This document shows positions 44,080-54,830 of a DNA stretch of 64,000 nt, in pieces. The DNA comes from Achatina immaculata (taxonomy: Eukaryota; Mollusca; Gastropoda; Stylommatophora; Achatinidae). The position numbers and the translations under genes were made by a program. The notes beneath the pieces are model-generated. The model was given only the letters and a program-made list of their open reading frames with translations, searched no databases and was not told the DNA's origin. The stretch spans positions 1,238,933 through 1,302,932 of the forward strand of contig CM019714.1 in the NCBI GenBank assembly GCA_009760885.1, in the 5' to 3' direction. Each line of letters opens with the position of its first letter. The stretch's first letter is position 1.

Positions 44080-44410
44080 AATGACCAAGTGATAATCTTC
44101 CGACTGACAACAGGACATTGCAGGCTGAGGCACCCATCTATACCAGAAGTTAAAACTTGGCTCAACTGCAGGTGCCTGCAGCAAAAAGCAAAGATCCTCT
44201 GAGCTGTCATCTACACAACTCAGGCAAAGGGGTCCGGCCAGACCCCCAGATCCCTACAAGAGAAGCTCTACAACGATGCTGAAAACCTGAGATGAACTAC
44301 CGCATTCGTGAGAGAAAGACTACTGTTGATGTCTGAGTAGACGACGACAACGACGACGACGAAGAAGAAGAAGAAGAAGAAGAAGAAGAAAAGAAGAAGA
44401 AGAAGAAGCG
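44080..44410 (+). mobile_element. LINE 3' end (L-G, jockey-like) with (GAC)n(GAA)n tail
   Basis: The first frame reads YHNLTRNDQVIIFRLTTGHC, RLRHPSIPEVKTWLNC and a stop. After a slip it resumes with SLQEKLYNDAENLR, one stop, TTAFVRERLLLMSE and a stop. The IFRL-TGH-RLR motif and the C-terminal EKLY block are those of jockey-superfamily polyproteins, downstream of the RT. The tail is (GAC)n then (GAA)n at 44341-44408. It is the best of three L-G copies. Confidence 0.7.
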
Positions 44411-44427
44411 CATATTAAAAGAAAAAC

Positions 44428-44850
44428 AAATAATAAAACATTTTAAAAATAAACCCCTCTTTTATTCAGAAAGCCTTTTCTGTACTGCACGCTGTCCCCC
44501 CCCCCCCAACCCTTTTTTTTTCTTATTAGAAATAAAATGTGTTCCGCCTGTAGAGTTCTGTGGGCCCCGCTGGTTCATGACCTGGATCAGGAGGCCCCTG
44601 ATTTGCTTCAGAGGTTCGCGGCCAGAGCATAGGCTGAGAACTACTGCAGTATGTCAACAAACAAGCAAACATACACACACGATGAACAAGTTAACAACTA
44701 GTTCAAATGTCTTCGTTTGCAACAACAGCAGCAACACAACGAATGACCCAGTTCCTTAGTTGCATATTTTAAAAAAAACAACAACAACAAATAATAAAAC
44801 ATTTTAAAAATAAACCCCTCTTTTATTCAGAGAGCCTTTTCTGTACTGCG
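44428..44850. repeat. Direct repeat pair (62 bp) flanking a ~300-bp segment
   Basis: aaataataaaacattttaaa, aataaacccctcttttattc and agaaagccttttctgtactg occur at 44428-44489 and again at 44789-44850 with one or two differences. Between them lie a C11/T8 run and a solo hAT-like end. Confidence 0.9.
44560..44651. mobile_element. Solo hAT-like right end
   Basis: gaggttcgcggccagagcat, then ggctgagaactactg, ends like an inverted CAGTAGTTCTCAGCC terminus. No intact left end is seen. Confidence 0.45.
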
Positions 44851-45216
44851 CGTACAGAGCTCTACAGAACAGCAATGAAGCGAGGACAAGGGGGTCACGT
44901 GGTTGTATGCCAGCAACGATAACTCCAGCTATGAGTGCATGTAACTCTAGAAGCTTGGCTACAGAAAGGGAACACACGTCAATATGGCATAGCAACTCCC
45001 AACTGAAACTATACTGAGGAAGTAAATGAATATGCTGATCATGTAAAAACGATTGGAGGACCGCACTGAACAAGTCTAAACACACTTGATGGCATCAGTA
45101 GCTTGAAAAGGAAAGAATCCAGCAGTATATATCATTGTGAATTTGACAGACACAATCAAATAATTATATCATGTAAATACGCCATGACATCTTTCTGCAA
45201 CTCTGAGGTATAACAA
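44851..45216. other. No gene recognised
   Basis: Single-copy-looking sequence. No supported feature. Confidence 0.4.
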
Positions 45217-45455
45217 GAACTTAAATATTTTGGACACATTAAACGTCATGAGAATTTAGAGAAGACCGTCTTGGAAGGGTATATAATGGAACAAAAGAGA
45301 GGAAGAACAAGGCGAAGATGGCTGCAAGACATCGTTGATAATCTGCATGGACGCATCAGCAGCAGGCCATCTTGCTTACAACCGAGAGGCCTACAGGAGA
45401 GCTGTTAGGGAGGCAAAGTTCCGCAAGGAACATGCAAATGACTGACTGTACAATG
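45217..45455 (+). mobile_element. 5'-truncated LINE 3' end (L-A)
   Basis: Starts at a LKYFGHIKRHENLEKTVLEG block, then RGRTRRRWLQDIVDNL. A short deletion breaks the frame before AYRRAVREAKFRKEHAND. The tail is tgactgactg. It is truncated at nearly the same point as the copy at 51770. Confidence 0.8.
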
Positions 45456-45499
45456 ACTGTCGTAAAACTGATGACGTGTGCGTAGGTTTCTGCGCAAGG

Positions 45500-45645
45500 T
45501 TAGAAAAAAATAACAGTAAACAATGGAGAGATGGAGAGGAGGCAGCTGGTCGAATGCACTTCGAATGCAAGAAATACAGTAAGACTGGAGATACACTGCA
45601 GCCGAACCTCAGTGGGAAGACGGCACATGATGATGATGATAAAAC
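45500..45645 (+). mobile_element. LINE 3' end of another type, (GAT)n tail
   Basis: The text reads QWRDGEEAAGRMHFECKKYS, then GDTLQPNLSGKTAH, and runs into (GAT)4. The W-R-D, K-K-Y-x-K-T-G-D and final G-K-T before a GAT tail fit a LINE C-terminus. Confidence 0.45.
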
Positions 45646-46349
45646 AATGAAGAAACCAGGAGAAACTATTACAAAACACGACAAAACCATGCACAAAATA
45701 ACGTAATAAAACTAAAATAACCACAGGCTTTTACCGGTCAGACTTGGCAACACTACCCTCAGACACGACCAGACAAATAAAACACATGGAATAGGGAAAC
45801 AAATAGCGCGATAATTACCAGCCGGTATCACTACGCTGTATTGACCAAAACAACAAAGTCGATACATACCAAAGACATCGTATGAAGGAAATGCTTTCGC
45901 CACGGAATGTACGGAACTTTTTTTTTCCCTTTCTTATCCTTAGTTCAAAGCTGATGAGTAGTAACAGATCGGGCCTTCCAGTGTTCAGTAAGCTCCTACC
46001 TACAGATCTCTAAGATTTAGAACTGTGCTCATTATTCCACATCATCATCCTGTGCCATTTACATGGAGAAAGGCTGGCCGCAGTAAACTTCCAGCTCTGT
46101 CAATCTCTTGCCATGATTTTACATAAGGGCATGCTAGCTTATTTTATTTTATCGACGTTGTCTTCTGTTTCTCTCTCGCTGCTGTTCTCTTATTTGTTCC
46201 GGAACTTCTTTTTTTCATATATAGTTTTCAGCATATTACTACGCCACAAAATATGTATTTATTTGATATACTGTTTTTTTTTAAAGTGAGATTTAGGCTG
46301 CAAGTTTTTGGTACTTGTCATCTGTTTTTGCAGTAGAGTATTGTTTTGT
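45646..46349. other. No gene; one short LINE end at 46039-46113 (minus)
   Basis: On the minus strand, WQEIDRAGSLLRPAFLHVNG then TG-stop and (GAT)3 is a typical short LINE C-terminus (46039-46113). The remaining sequence is unassigned. Confidence 0.45.
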
Positions 46350-46645
46350 TCCTTTTTATATATGACTTTTAGTCTGTTTTTGTTTGTTTATTTGTTTGTT
46401 TGTTTGTTTGTTCTCCTTCTATCACTCTGCTGGATTTTTTCTCTCTTTTCCCAGTCTGTCTCTTAATTACCCTGGAAGTTACTGTGGGCAGGTATCCATT
46501 GTAAGACTGCTTCATGTGAATACCGCGCTTGGTAGTGATAGGGCATCTGTCAGGCTGTCCAGGTCTTTAGTCTTTTTGATGTTTCAGTGTTTGTACTACG
46601 GACAGTGAAACTGAGAAATACTATTTGCTTCTCATGGTGGTTTCT
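46350..46645 (-). repeat. Inverted paralogous segment, empty-site copy
   Basis: Reverse complement of 43421-44030 without the LINE. It shows (TTTG)n, ctgtctcttaattaccctgg, aagttactgtgggcaggtat, ttgtactacggacagtgaaa and the unfilled target near 46612. It is the reference for dating the LINE insertion in the other copy. Confidence 0.85.
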
Positions 46646-47239
46646 GTGCTATGTTAAACTGTTTTTTCTTTCTTTCTGAAATACTGAAAATAGTTAACTA
46701 ACACTATAAATAATAACATTACAGAAGAAATATAACAGAGAATAATACAAGGAAATATCTGTGTTTTGAAAGACTTGTCAAGAGATAACAAATCGCCCAC
46801 CTTTACACTTTCGTCTTGATCAAGTCCAACAAAGAAAGCTTCGCGTGCCTACGTTTCTATGCACAGACTTTTACATTCTCACAGGTATACGTAACAGACA
46901 ACCATAATGTCTGCCTTGTGTTCGTAGTTTGTCTGCAGGGTTGCATACAGAGAACGTATGTGGAGAAGAAAACAAGTATTCAACGAGTATAGAATTTTAC
47001 AGAAGAAAATAAAACTAAACGGAAATAAAACCACATACCTTCGTACAATGGAAATCCTTCTGTCGGTGCAGCCCTTTTGGACCATATCTTCACATTGTGA
47101 AACAATCGAAATCTCAGAGTAAATGAAACCACATTACATTTGGACTAGTCTTTAAAGACTTGTTACTTTATAAGTGCACCACGCTCTTAACGGTACACAA
47201 ATACAGCTTTGGTGTATGAGCCGATGTCTTGTACAAAAA
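46646..47239. other. No gene recognised
   Basis: AT-rich single-copy-looking sequence without a supported feature. Confidence 0.4.
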
Positions 47240-47359
47240 CGCTACAATTTTTAGACTTTGACGAAAGAAACGGTTCGCAGGGCAAAAAAAAAAAAAAAAC
47301 GCTACAATTTTTAGACTTTGACGAAAGAAACGGTTCGCAGGGCAAAAAAAAAAAAAAAA
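47240..47359. repeat. Exact 60-bp tandem duplication ending in A-runs
   Basis: Two identical units (cgctacaatttttagacttt, gacgaaagaaacggttcgca, gggc + A-run) occur head to tail. Each ends in an A-run of about 16, as in the 1.47-kb duplication at 6640-9563. Confidence 0.95.
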
Positions 47360-48388
47360 ACCTTCTATCTGGAGAGTCTAATACACAGATCAGAATTATC
47401 CAAACACTGTTTTAAATTAAGATACCATGAAACAGTTTCCATATTAATATCAGTCTAAACGAAAAGCGAACACTCACTCGACTTAGCCTCGCATGACGGA
47501 GTCTTAGCGCATCTAAGAGAAAATATCCAGACTCGCTCCACCAGCGCTTCAAGAGCTGGTACCACACGCTACAGGTCCGGAAAGGTAATGCGTGGAGGTA
47601 TAACCCCAAACACGATCGCTACTGGCCCAGACAAAGTAGAGTACATGAGGGGAAAGGGAACACAGCTTATACCAGCCCGGCTGTGGACCAGATGTTCTAG
47701 GAATTCGCCTTCTGTTAACACCGGTTTCATTTAGTCGCCATCTAAAGTTACTAGACGTCTTTGGCGTCCATGAATATGAGGGAACCAAGTTTGGAAAACA
47801 AGATCAGAAAGATAAGATTATACATAGGATAAAAATCAATGTAATATTAACATATTACACAACTTTTGACCCAGCGCACGCGCTGTTGACCTCTGCTAGG
47901 TCGGAGTGAGTCACAACTGCTCAGTTACAAAGACAGGCAGAAATGTATTGATGTATGCCGCTACCTGGAGATGCACTGCGCGTGAGGAGTCCAGCAAACA
48001 GGGGAGTCGATTCCAGGCGCTGAGGTTCTCGGTGAGAGGATCTGAACTGTGTATCAATGGAGAACACAGCTTTCAGTGAAAGCTAATCGATGATTATTTT
48101 TTTTTCAAGGAGGTTCTGGAATGAAGAACGTGACGAGGAGTTATGAAGCGTGTAAGTAAACTAAAAACGGGACGACAGACCTAACACGGGACATGAACAA
48201 AGGAATAACAACGGTCAAAAGATGAATGGAAAAAAAAATAGAAAAAGAAAAGAAGAACAAAATAAGAAGACAAGAAAAGAGAATATTATCGATTAAAAAA
48301 ACCACTAGAACGAAAGTACACTATATAGTAATGTCACAAATAGTAGCAAAAGGTAATATGATCAATTTTGTACCATAATCAAAATAAG
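47360..48388. other. No gene recognised; ~1 kb single-copy-looking
   Basis: Two adjacent minus frames (47549-47788, 79 codons; 47412-47609, 65 codons) lie here. The first begins MVPSYSWTPKTSSNFRW and has no recognised domain. The region is more CpG-rich than its surroundings at 47460-47700. It could be an uncatalogued repeat or host sequence. Confidence 0.4.
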
Positions 48389-48925
48389 CTTCAGCATTTG
48401 TTGAGAACATATGGAATTCAAAAGTTATAAGCACAAATACCAAGTTAAGACTATTCAATTCAAATATAATATCCACCTTCATTTATGCATGCGAAAGCTG
48501 GAAAACAACTGAAGAAATAGACAAGAAATTAGACTCTTTTGAAAACAAATGCCTAAGGAAAATACTCAGCATCAAGTGGAACGAATTTAAGAACAATGCA
48601 GAGATAAGACAGATGACTGAACAACAACCAGTCTCATGGGTAACCAGGAAAAGGAGATGGACATATGTTGGTCACTTGATGAGAAGAAATGATCAGAGAA
48701 TCCCAAAACAAGCTATCAGGTGGAACACGACAGGCCAAAGAAAAAGAGGCAGACTACGTGAAACTCTGAAGAGGTCATTGTTAAGAGAGGCCAAATTAAC
48801 AGGCATAAAATCCTTTGATGAGGTTGAGAGACTCGCTGAAGACAGGAAAAATTGGCGAACTACTTTGCGAGCCCTATGTGACGTTTAACGGCACATGAAG
48901 GATATAAGATATAAGATAACATTTG
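48389..48925 (+). mobile_element. 5'-truncated LINE (L-B), longest copy
   Basis: One open frame of about 166 codons (48389-48888) includes AFVENIWNSKV, a RLFNSNIISTFIYACESWKT block, KKLDSFENKCLRKILSIKW, RRWTYVGHLMRRNDQRIPKQ, GQRKRGRLRETLKRSLLRE and ERLAEDRKNWRTTLRALCDV. A TAA ends it and the tail is atataagatataagata. An intact C-terminus with no catalytic domain means a young but dead copy. Confidence 0.85.
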
Positions 48926-48944
48926 TTGGTGGGTACAGCTGAAC

Positions 48945-49130
48945 AGGACAAATGAGAAACTATCTGGGCAAGAAGTTCTTTATTACGGTGAAAAAACAGC
49001 TCTTCAGATCAGCAGAAGCACATCTCTACCACCGCCATTAAGCAAGCGTTTTGGGCCCGGCAAACTCGTGTCATCCTAAGATGACTCCAAAAGGTCTGCC
49101 ATGTTGTTGGTTTTACCTGGTTGAAGAGTA
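48945..49130 (-). mobile_element. SINE-2 body (diverged)
   Basis: The plus text agctcttcagatcagcagaa, agcaagcgttttgggcccgg and tcctaagatgactccaaaag + gtctgcc aligns in order with 30760-30880. The tRNA head is not evident. Confidence 0.55.
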
Positions 49131-49179
49131 TGAATGAGGCCACTGGATCGTCCATGTAGCCGTTTACTAAACACTGAGG

Positions 49180-50140
49180 AAAAAAAAAAGCTTACACAAA
49201 AAGAGAAAAAGAAGTACAAAATGAAGAAAATTTCAAAACAAAATGAAAAACAAATGTCACGTAAAAAGAAAGCAAAAAAACTAAAACAAATATGAATGAA
49301 GAAGAAAGGGACGAAAAAAAGGTGAAAACAGTGAAATGCATGAGAGACTATACACAAAAAAGTAGAGGAAACAACAGTATCTAGACAATAACACAGATAA
49401 ACAAAAATGTTTTTAAAAGAACTGTCAGAAACAGAAAATAAGAACAAAACAAACAAACAATAAGAGAGATGCAGAACTGGAAGGAAAATGATCAAAAGAC
49501 AAACTCGGAAAATTCAAATCAACAATAAACTTCCACAATGACAGTGAAAAGACATAAATAAATAAAAACAAAGAAAGGCACAGACGTGAAAACACAGGCC
49601 CCAAACAAATACAATGAAATATGGAAACAAAACAAAACAATTACAAAGAAACATGGAAATCACGCCACACAAATACAAAGAATAATGGAAACCAAACCAA
49701 ACAAATACAAAGAAACATGGAAATGAAACCAAACAAATACAAAGAAACATGGAAATGAAACCAAACAAATACAAAGAAACATGGAAATGAAACCAAACAA
49801 ATACAAAGAAACATGGAAATGAAACCAAACAAACACAACGAAACACGGAAACCAAATCCAACAAAATAAACATAGAAACCAAAACTAACATATACAAAGA
49901 AACATGGAAACATATAAAGAAAAATAAGAGAAAATGGAACAAAGAAACAAAAGGTAGACAAGATAACTATAAAGAACGAAAGGAGAACAAACAACAGACG
50001 CTTAAAGGAAGAGAGAAAACATACCAAATAATTACAAAGAAACATAAAAAATAAACCAAACAACTACAAGGAAACAGAAACAAAATAAAACAAAACAAAA
50101 CACAAAAAACGGGAAAGGCCAAACAATGAAAAACTAAAAG
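49180..50140. repeat. A-rich region with a 32-bp minisatellite core
   Basis: About 950 bp of very A-rich sequence. The core (about 49675-49840) is a 32-bp unit, aaaccaaacaaatacaaaga + aacatggaaatg, repeated 5-6 times. Looser versions occur on both sides. F/C/V-rich minus frames up to 142 codons are compositional. Confidence 0.9.
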
Positions 50141-50679
50141 GGGTGAAAAAAAAAAAAAGGCCACAGCTTGACAGAGAAGGAATGTATCTTACGTCGTACA
50201 GGAATGTGCGCAACTGTGTGCACTCTATAATTTTCTACGGCACAAACCTCGAGGATTCGAGTTCACGTCTCGACCAACCGCTCGTCCCCCACGTAGCCCG
50301 AGTGTTTATTCACAAAGTTACTCAACATTTACCCCCACTTTATGGAAGACAACCATTCCTATTATCAAAAAAGCTGTAAATACGAAAATAAATGACGGAA
50401 AAAAATTGGATATTTTTATCTCCATTTGCTACAAATATGGGCGTATTTTTGTAAATTACATTTTACCAGCTCCCGGGGAAAGCTTCTTGCAATTTTCTAC
50501 GCATGTAAAAGATAAATAAATAAATAAAAGATGCCATCTAGGAGTTATTTTAGCGCAAAATCCTGTGACATGTTTGTGATCTCTGCTCACTACAACTGTC
50601 GCCTAAGCAATTAAAACCAAGCAGTCTGTTTAATTTTCTATTAAGGCGATAACCGTCATCACGGATACTGTCTATATAT
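50141..50679. other. No gene recognised
   Basis: Single-copy-looking sequence with (AAAT)n at about 50511-50527. Confidence 0.4.
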
Positions 50680-50850
50680 CAGTGGCTTTCAAAATGTGAG
50701 GTACCGCCCCCGCCGTGGACGATGGGGGAAAACCATATCCGAGTGGCAGGAAACATTAGGAAAAAATATCCCGCTCAGTTGGTGATTCGAACCCTCGACC
50801 ATTCGGGTGCTAGTCGAGTGCTCTAACCACTACGCTAGCCTGTTCAATTA
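50680..50850 (-). mobile_element. SINE-1 head next to a hAT-like end
   Basis: CAGTGGCTTTCAAAATGTGA at 50680 (plus) resembles a hAT left terminus. From about 50755 to 50842 the minus strand holds GGCTAGCGTAGTGGTTAGAG and GAGGGTTCGAATCACC, the SINE-1 A- and B-boxes. The body is short or lost. The SINE may have inserted into the hAT-derived element. Confidence 0.65.
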
Positions 50851-50924
50851 AACGAATTTAGAGAAAATAAACTGAATCCACAACGTTATATGATGATAAT
50901 TAACACATGTTCAATCAATCAATC

Positions 50925-51560
50925 AAGTGCCGTGCCGTGTGGCGTAGGCGATCATTTCTCTCCACAATTCCCTGTCTTTAGACTTGATTATGAGATCCGC
51001 TGGTGACTTTCTTCCTAGCCACACTGACAGCCCTTCCAGTAACTTCTCTTTCTGTCTTCCTCTGTCTCTTCTTCCCTCAATTTTTCCACTTGCCACAATG
51101 TGTTCCAATTTTCCTCTTCTCAGAAAATGTCCTACAAATCTCGCTTGTCTGTCTCTGATCTTTACTATAATTTGCCTTTTAACTTCCGCCTCTCTTAAGA
51201 CTTCTTCGTTGGTTTTCTTGGCTGTCCATGGCACCTTCAACATCCTTCTTATAAACCACATCTCTATGGCCTCTATTTCTCACTGTACTCTCTTATTCAT
51301 GGACCATGCTTCACACCCATAAAATAGAATTGGCTCGATGTAACATTTAAGTACTCGGATTCTTTTTTCTATTGATATGGATTTGTTACACAATATGTTT
51401 CTCATTTTCTGGAATGCTGACTTGGCCTGAGCACGTCTGCTTTTTATTTTGTTATGACATTTCCCATCAGCTGTTATAATCGTTCTTAAGTACTTGAATC
51501 TATCAACTTCTTTCAGGTTTGTGCCTGTTACGAAGCTACAAGCAATCATTCTCAGTTTTT
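50925..51560 (-). mobile_element. 5'-truncated LINE (L-F) with (TTGA)n tail
   Basis: Two minus frames (51280-51549 and 50923-51261) are offset by a small slip. They show LKEVDRFKYLRTIITADGKC, RVLKCYIEPILFYGCEAWSM, MWFIRRMLKVPWTAKKTNEE, KLEHIVASGKIEGRRDRGRQ and ATRHGT-stop. The 3' tail reads TTGATTGATTGA on the minus strand (50914-50926). It is an inverted relative of 21520-22193, which has a TGA tail. Confidence 0.85.
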
Positions 51561-51589
51561 AAGTCTGAAAAAACAGATTTTAGATCCTT

Positions 51590-52110
51590 CAGTTAAAAAA
51601 AAAAGTTTAAAATATACGTAGTTCAGAACAGCCTATTGGTAGAAAGAGTTATAAAAGATTGCTAGAATATAAATCGTAGAAAACAGTAAAGAAAGAGGTA
51701 TAAAAGAATGCTAGAATACAAATTGAGAAAACAGTAAAGAAAAAGTTCTAAATGATTAGTAGAATATAAAACTTCAATACTTTGGACACATTAAACGTCA
51801 TGAGAATTTAGAGAAGACCGTCTTGGAGGGTTACATAATGGGGACAAGAAAGAGAGGAAGACCAAGGCGAAGATGGCTGCAAGACATAACTGATAATCTG
51901 CAAATGGATGCATACATCTGCAGGGCATCTTGCTTACAACCGAAAGGCCTACAGGAAAGCTGTTAGGGAGGTAAAGTTCCGCAACGGACATGCAAATGAC
52001 TGAGAATATAATTTGTAAAAAAAAACAGTAAAGAAAGGGTTATAAAAGATTGCTAGAATATAAAACATAGAAAACAGTAGTAATAGCTATAAAACATTAA
52101 AAGAAAACAG
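51590..52110. repeat. ~45-bp tandem repeat interrupted by a LINE
   Basis: Units of the form agaaaacagtaaagaaagag + ttataaaagattgctagaatat lie on both sides (51610-51769 and 52003-52100) of LINE L-A (51770-52002). Confidence 0.8.
51770..52002 (+). mobile_element. 5'-truncated LINE 3' end (L-A) inside a tandem array
   Basis: Starts in a LQYFGHIKRHENLEKTVLEG block and includes GTRKRGRPRRRWLQDITDNL and SLQPKGLQESC-type slipped text, ending gcaaatgactga. AGAATATAA occurs on both sides (51761-51769, 52003-52011). It also belongs to the array unit, so the target duplication is suggestive only. Confidence 0.75.
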
Positions 52111-52301
52111 TTAAAACTATATTATTTTTCTTAGTTCACCCGCTGTTGATTCATATGATGTTATTTATTCGCGGGACCAACCTTCGCATTGTATCCTTTT
52201 TTTTTTTCAATTAAAGAACTGGTTGCTCTGTGTTACCTTACGTGCCCTGCGACTCAACACATCCGATTTCGGTCTGGGACTTCATATCAGAACTCGTATA
52301 G

Positions 52302-52745
52302 ATACAGTAAAGTGACACACATACAGTAAAGTGGCAAATACAGTATAGGGACATAAACACCGTAAAGTGACATAAATATAGTAATGTAAAATTTTTAAAA
52401 ACAGTCAAGTCACACGCATTATGAAGTGACATAAACAGAGTAAAGTGACAAATACAGTAAAGAAAGCAACATAAGAACAGTAAAGTGACACAAACACAGC
52501 ACAGTGGCAAACACAGTAAAGAGACACAAACACAATGAAATGACAAGTGCATTAAACTGACAAAGGCAGTATAATGACATTAATACTGTAAAATTACATA
52601 AACACGGTTATGTGATAAATACAGTAAAGTGACATAAATACAGCACAGTGATATACACAATAAGTCGACACAAGTACAGTAAAGTGACATAAATACAGTA
52701 AAGTGATAAATACAACAAAGTGACACAAATATAGTAAATGGACAT
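52302..52745. repeat. Degenerate ~16-19-bp tandem array
   Basis: Repeats of acagtaaagtgacataaat with variable spacing, about 24 units. A shorter array with the same core lies at 60980-61095. Confidence 0.85.
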
Positions 52746-52961
52746 TTAAAAAACACACAGAGCTTAGCGTTGTGTGGTTTACGTCTAATAAAATACAAAG
52801 CACTTTACAGGTTAGAGAAAGAGAAACTAGTAACAGAATCAACAGACTCCTAACCACAGACTTGCTAAGAAGCGATCCAATGGATAATGTCTTGTCCTCG
52901 CGCGACTATTCACCTGCCCATCCTACTGGAGACCGTGGCTCGAGCCAAGGTCATTCTATTA

Positions 52962-54296
52962 CCAATTGGAGCGTTCAGAAAGTAATGCACCACTTTTTTT
53001 TTTTTTTAGCTAATAATGAAGATAGAAGCATGAAATTTTGCACACTTTAAATATGGCATGTGCCGATTGTGTGAACCAAATTGCACCGCAACCGGCCACA
53101 GAATATGGCTGCCCTAACCGTTGAAATGGAGCGTGTTAGCAACTTGCGGTATAAGCAGCGAATTGTGATAGAATTTTTCGTTGCAGGGACGGAAACTGTT
53201 GTGAATATTCACAAGCGTCTATGTGAAGTGTATGGAAGTTCTGTGATCGACAGGAGTAGAGTCAGTCGCTCGGTTCAGAGAATCAAAGAATCAATAAGTG
53301 GAAATAAGAAGTTGCATGATCGGCCGCGCTGTGGACGTCCTGCCACAGCCACCAAGGCAGAAATGTTTAAACGCACTGAGGGCATTATTCTTACTGATAG
53401 GCTTATCACTACTCAACATTTGGCCTTAAAGCTGTCAGTCAGCAATGGTAGTGCAAATGCAGTTATAAAAGCTCTCGGATTTTCTAAGATTTGTGCAAGA
53501 TGAGTTCCTCGAATTCTCACAAACGACCATCGATTGCAAAGGAAAGCAATTTCTTCTGAATTGTTGGAACGTTTCAATGCTGAGGGAGAGAACTTTTTGG
53601 CTAAGATCGTAACAGGTGACGAAACCTGGGCACATCATTTTGAACCTGAGACAAAAAGACAGTCAATGGAGTGGCATCATCCGCAATCACCACGAAGAAA
53701 GACATTCAAAACAACTCCTCCAGCTGGAAAGGTCATGATCACTGTCTTTTGGGATACTGAAGGTATGATTCTTGTGGATGTTATGCCAAGAGGAGAGACA
53801 ATCAATTCGCAAGCTTACATTAAGACATACAAAAAAACTCAATCAACGTTTTCGCCGCACACGAATCCAGCAGATCTGCTTCTCCTTTACGACAATGTGC
53901 GCCCTCACACAAGTCTGGCAATACGGGAAGCAATCACCAAATTGGGTTGGACTGTACTACCCCATCCACCCTATAGTCACGATTTTGCACCCTCTGATTT
54001 CCATCTGTTTGGTCCACTTAAAAATGCACTCCGAGGGGTAAGATTTGAAGATGACGATGGAGTGATTCATGCAGAGAAGAAATGACTACATAATCAAGTG
54101 AAAATCTGGTACGGGCTAGGAATACATGCACTTGTTTCGCGCTGGCGTAAAGCCGTACATGTTGATAGAGATTATGTTGAATAATACCGATGTTTACATG
54201 ACATATCCATGTATACTGTGTATAAATTTCATGCTTTTTTGGATATACAGCTCCTGAGAAAAACGATGTGGTGCATTACTTTCTGAACGCCCCTTG
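52962..54296 (+). mobile_element. Mariner element, nearly complete
   Basis: About 1335 bp bounded by inverted ends: GGAGCGTTCAGAAAGTAATG (from 52968) and, at the right, cattactttctgaacgcccc (ending about 54293). Matching continues through CACCAC. TA dinucleotides at 52960-52961 and 54297-54298 fit the mariner TA target duplication. Size, terminal repeats and a single transposase gene are all standard for the family. Two in-frame stops suggest it cannot make its own transposase, although the ends look usable. Confidence 0.9.
53126..54184 (+). pseudogene. Mariner transposase (DD34D) with two stops
   Basis: About 352 codons in one frame without indels. The N-terminal DNA-binding region has YKQRIVIEFFVAGTETVVNI and a helix-turn-helix of the HKRLCEVYG type. 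The linker has a WVPR-like site and the HDRPRCGRPAT region. The catalytic triad is TGDETW, LLYDNVRPH and YSHDFAPSD, with 34 residues between the second and third aspartates (the DD34D spacing of mariner). Stops are TGA at 53501-53503, where the family has W before VPR, and TGA at 54083-54085, where the family has W before L-x-N-Q. Both fit a single TGG to TGA change. Start choice: ATGs at 53081, 53105 and 53126 share the frame. 53126 gives the usual family length. Confidence 0.9.
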
Positions 54297-54298
54297 TA

Positions 54299-54644
54299 TT
54301 ATTCTTTCTCTCATGTGTAAAGTCATTTGTCTTTCTAGGCTAAATATACAGCTTGTCTCTATGAACTTAATGCCTGCAAGCCTCGTTGTTGCCTGCTTGA
54401 TAAATATAGTAAACACAAGTCCCTAGCGGACATCTTAAACTATGAGGCGAATTTCTTTGTAACTGATAAGTAAACAATTACAGAAAAGGAAGACACCCCA
54501 CAAAACTTGGCGAATATTATTGTAGTGTACATTTAAACGGTAAGATCCCCTGTTTCCTTGCCATTATTTGGGGATACAGTGTTAAGCTCGCATTTCCACG
54601 ATCTTCGGTACATGAAAAGTGTGATATGGTCAGTATCACGGCTG
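54299..54644. other. No gene recognised
   Basis: Single-copy-looking sequence to the right of the mariner. Confidence 0.4.
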
Positions 54645-54830
54645 GCCATATTCGCCTTCCCAGATTTCTCTGGTACACATTTTTTTTAAGATTCTAGGTG
54701 GGCCCAGGGGGGTCTCTTTTTTGGTGTGTACCTGGAGAAATCCCACTGCTGGGAGTTAAACCGGCTACCGCCGGAATAGTAAACCAAGAGGCCAGCCACT
54801 CAACTTAACGAGGCCGCCTGTAGTGTACAT
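54645..54830 (-). mobile_element. SINE-1 (tRNA head and body)
   Basis: On the minus strand GTTAAGTTGAGTGGCTGGCC (A-box region, about 54791-54818) and GCCGGTTTAACTCCC (B-box, 54751-54763) are followed by a CCACCTAGAATCTT spacer and gtgtaccagagaaatctggg. This matches the layout of 37437-37710. The distal 3' domain is missing. Confidence 0.75.

Noticed and set aside
49076..50063. Several phenylalanine-rich minus frames of 112-142 codons resembling membrane proteins
   Set aside because: They lie over an A-rich minisatellite. Poly-A on one strand gives F-rich frames on the other.
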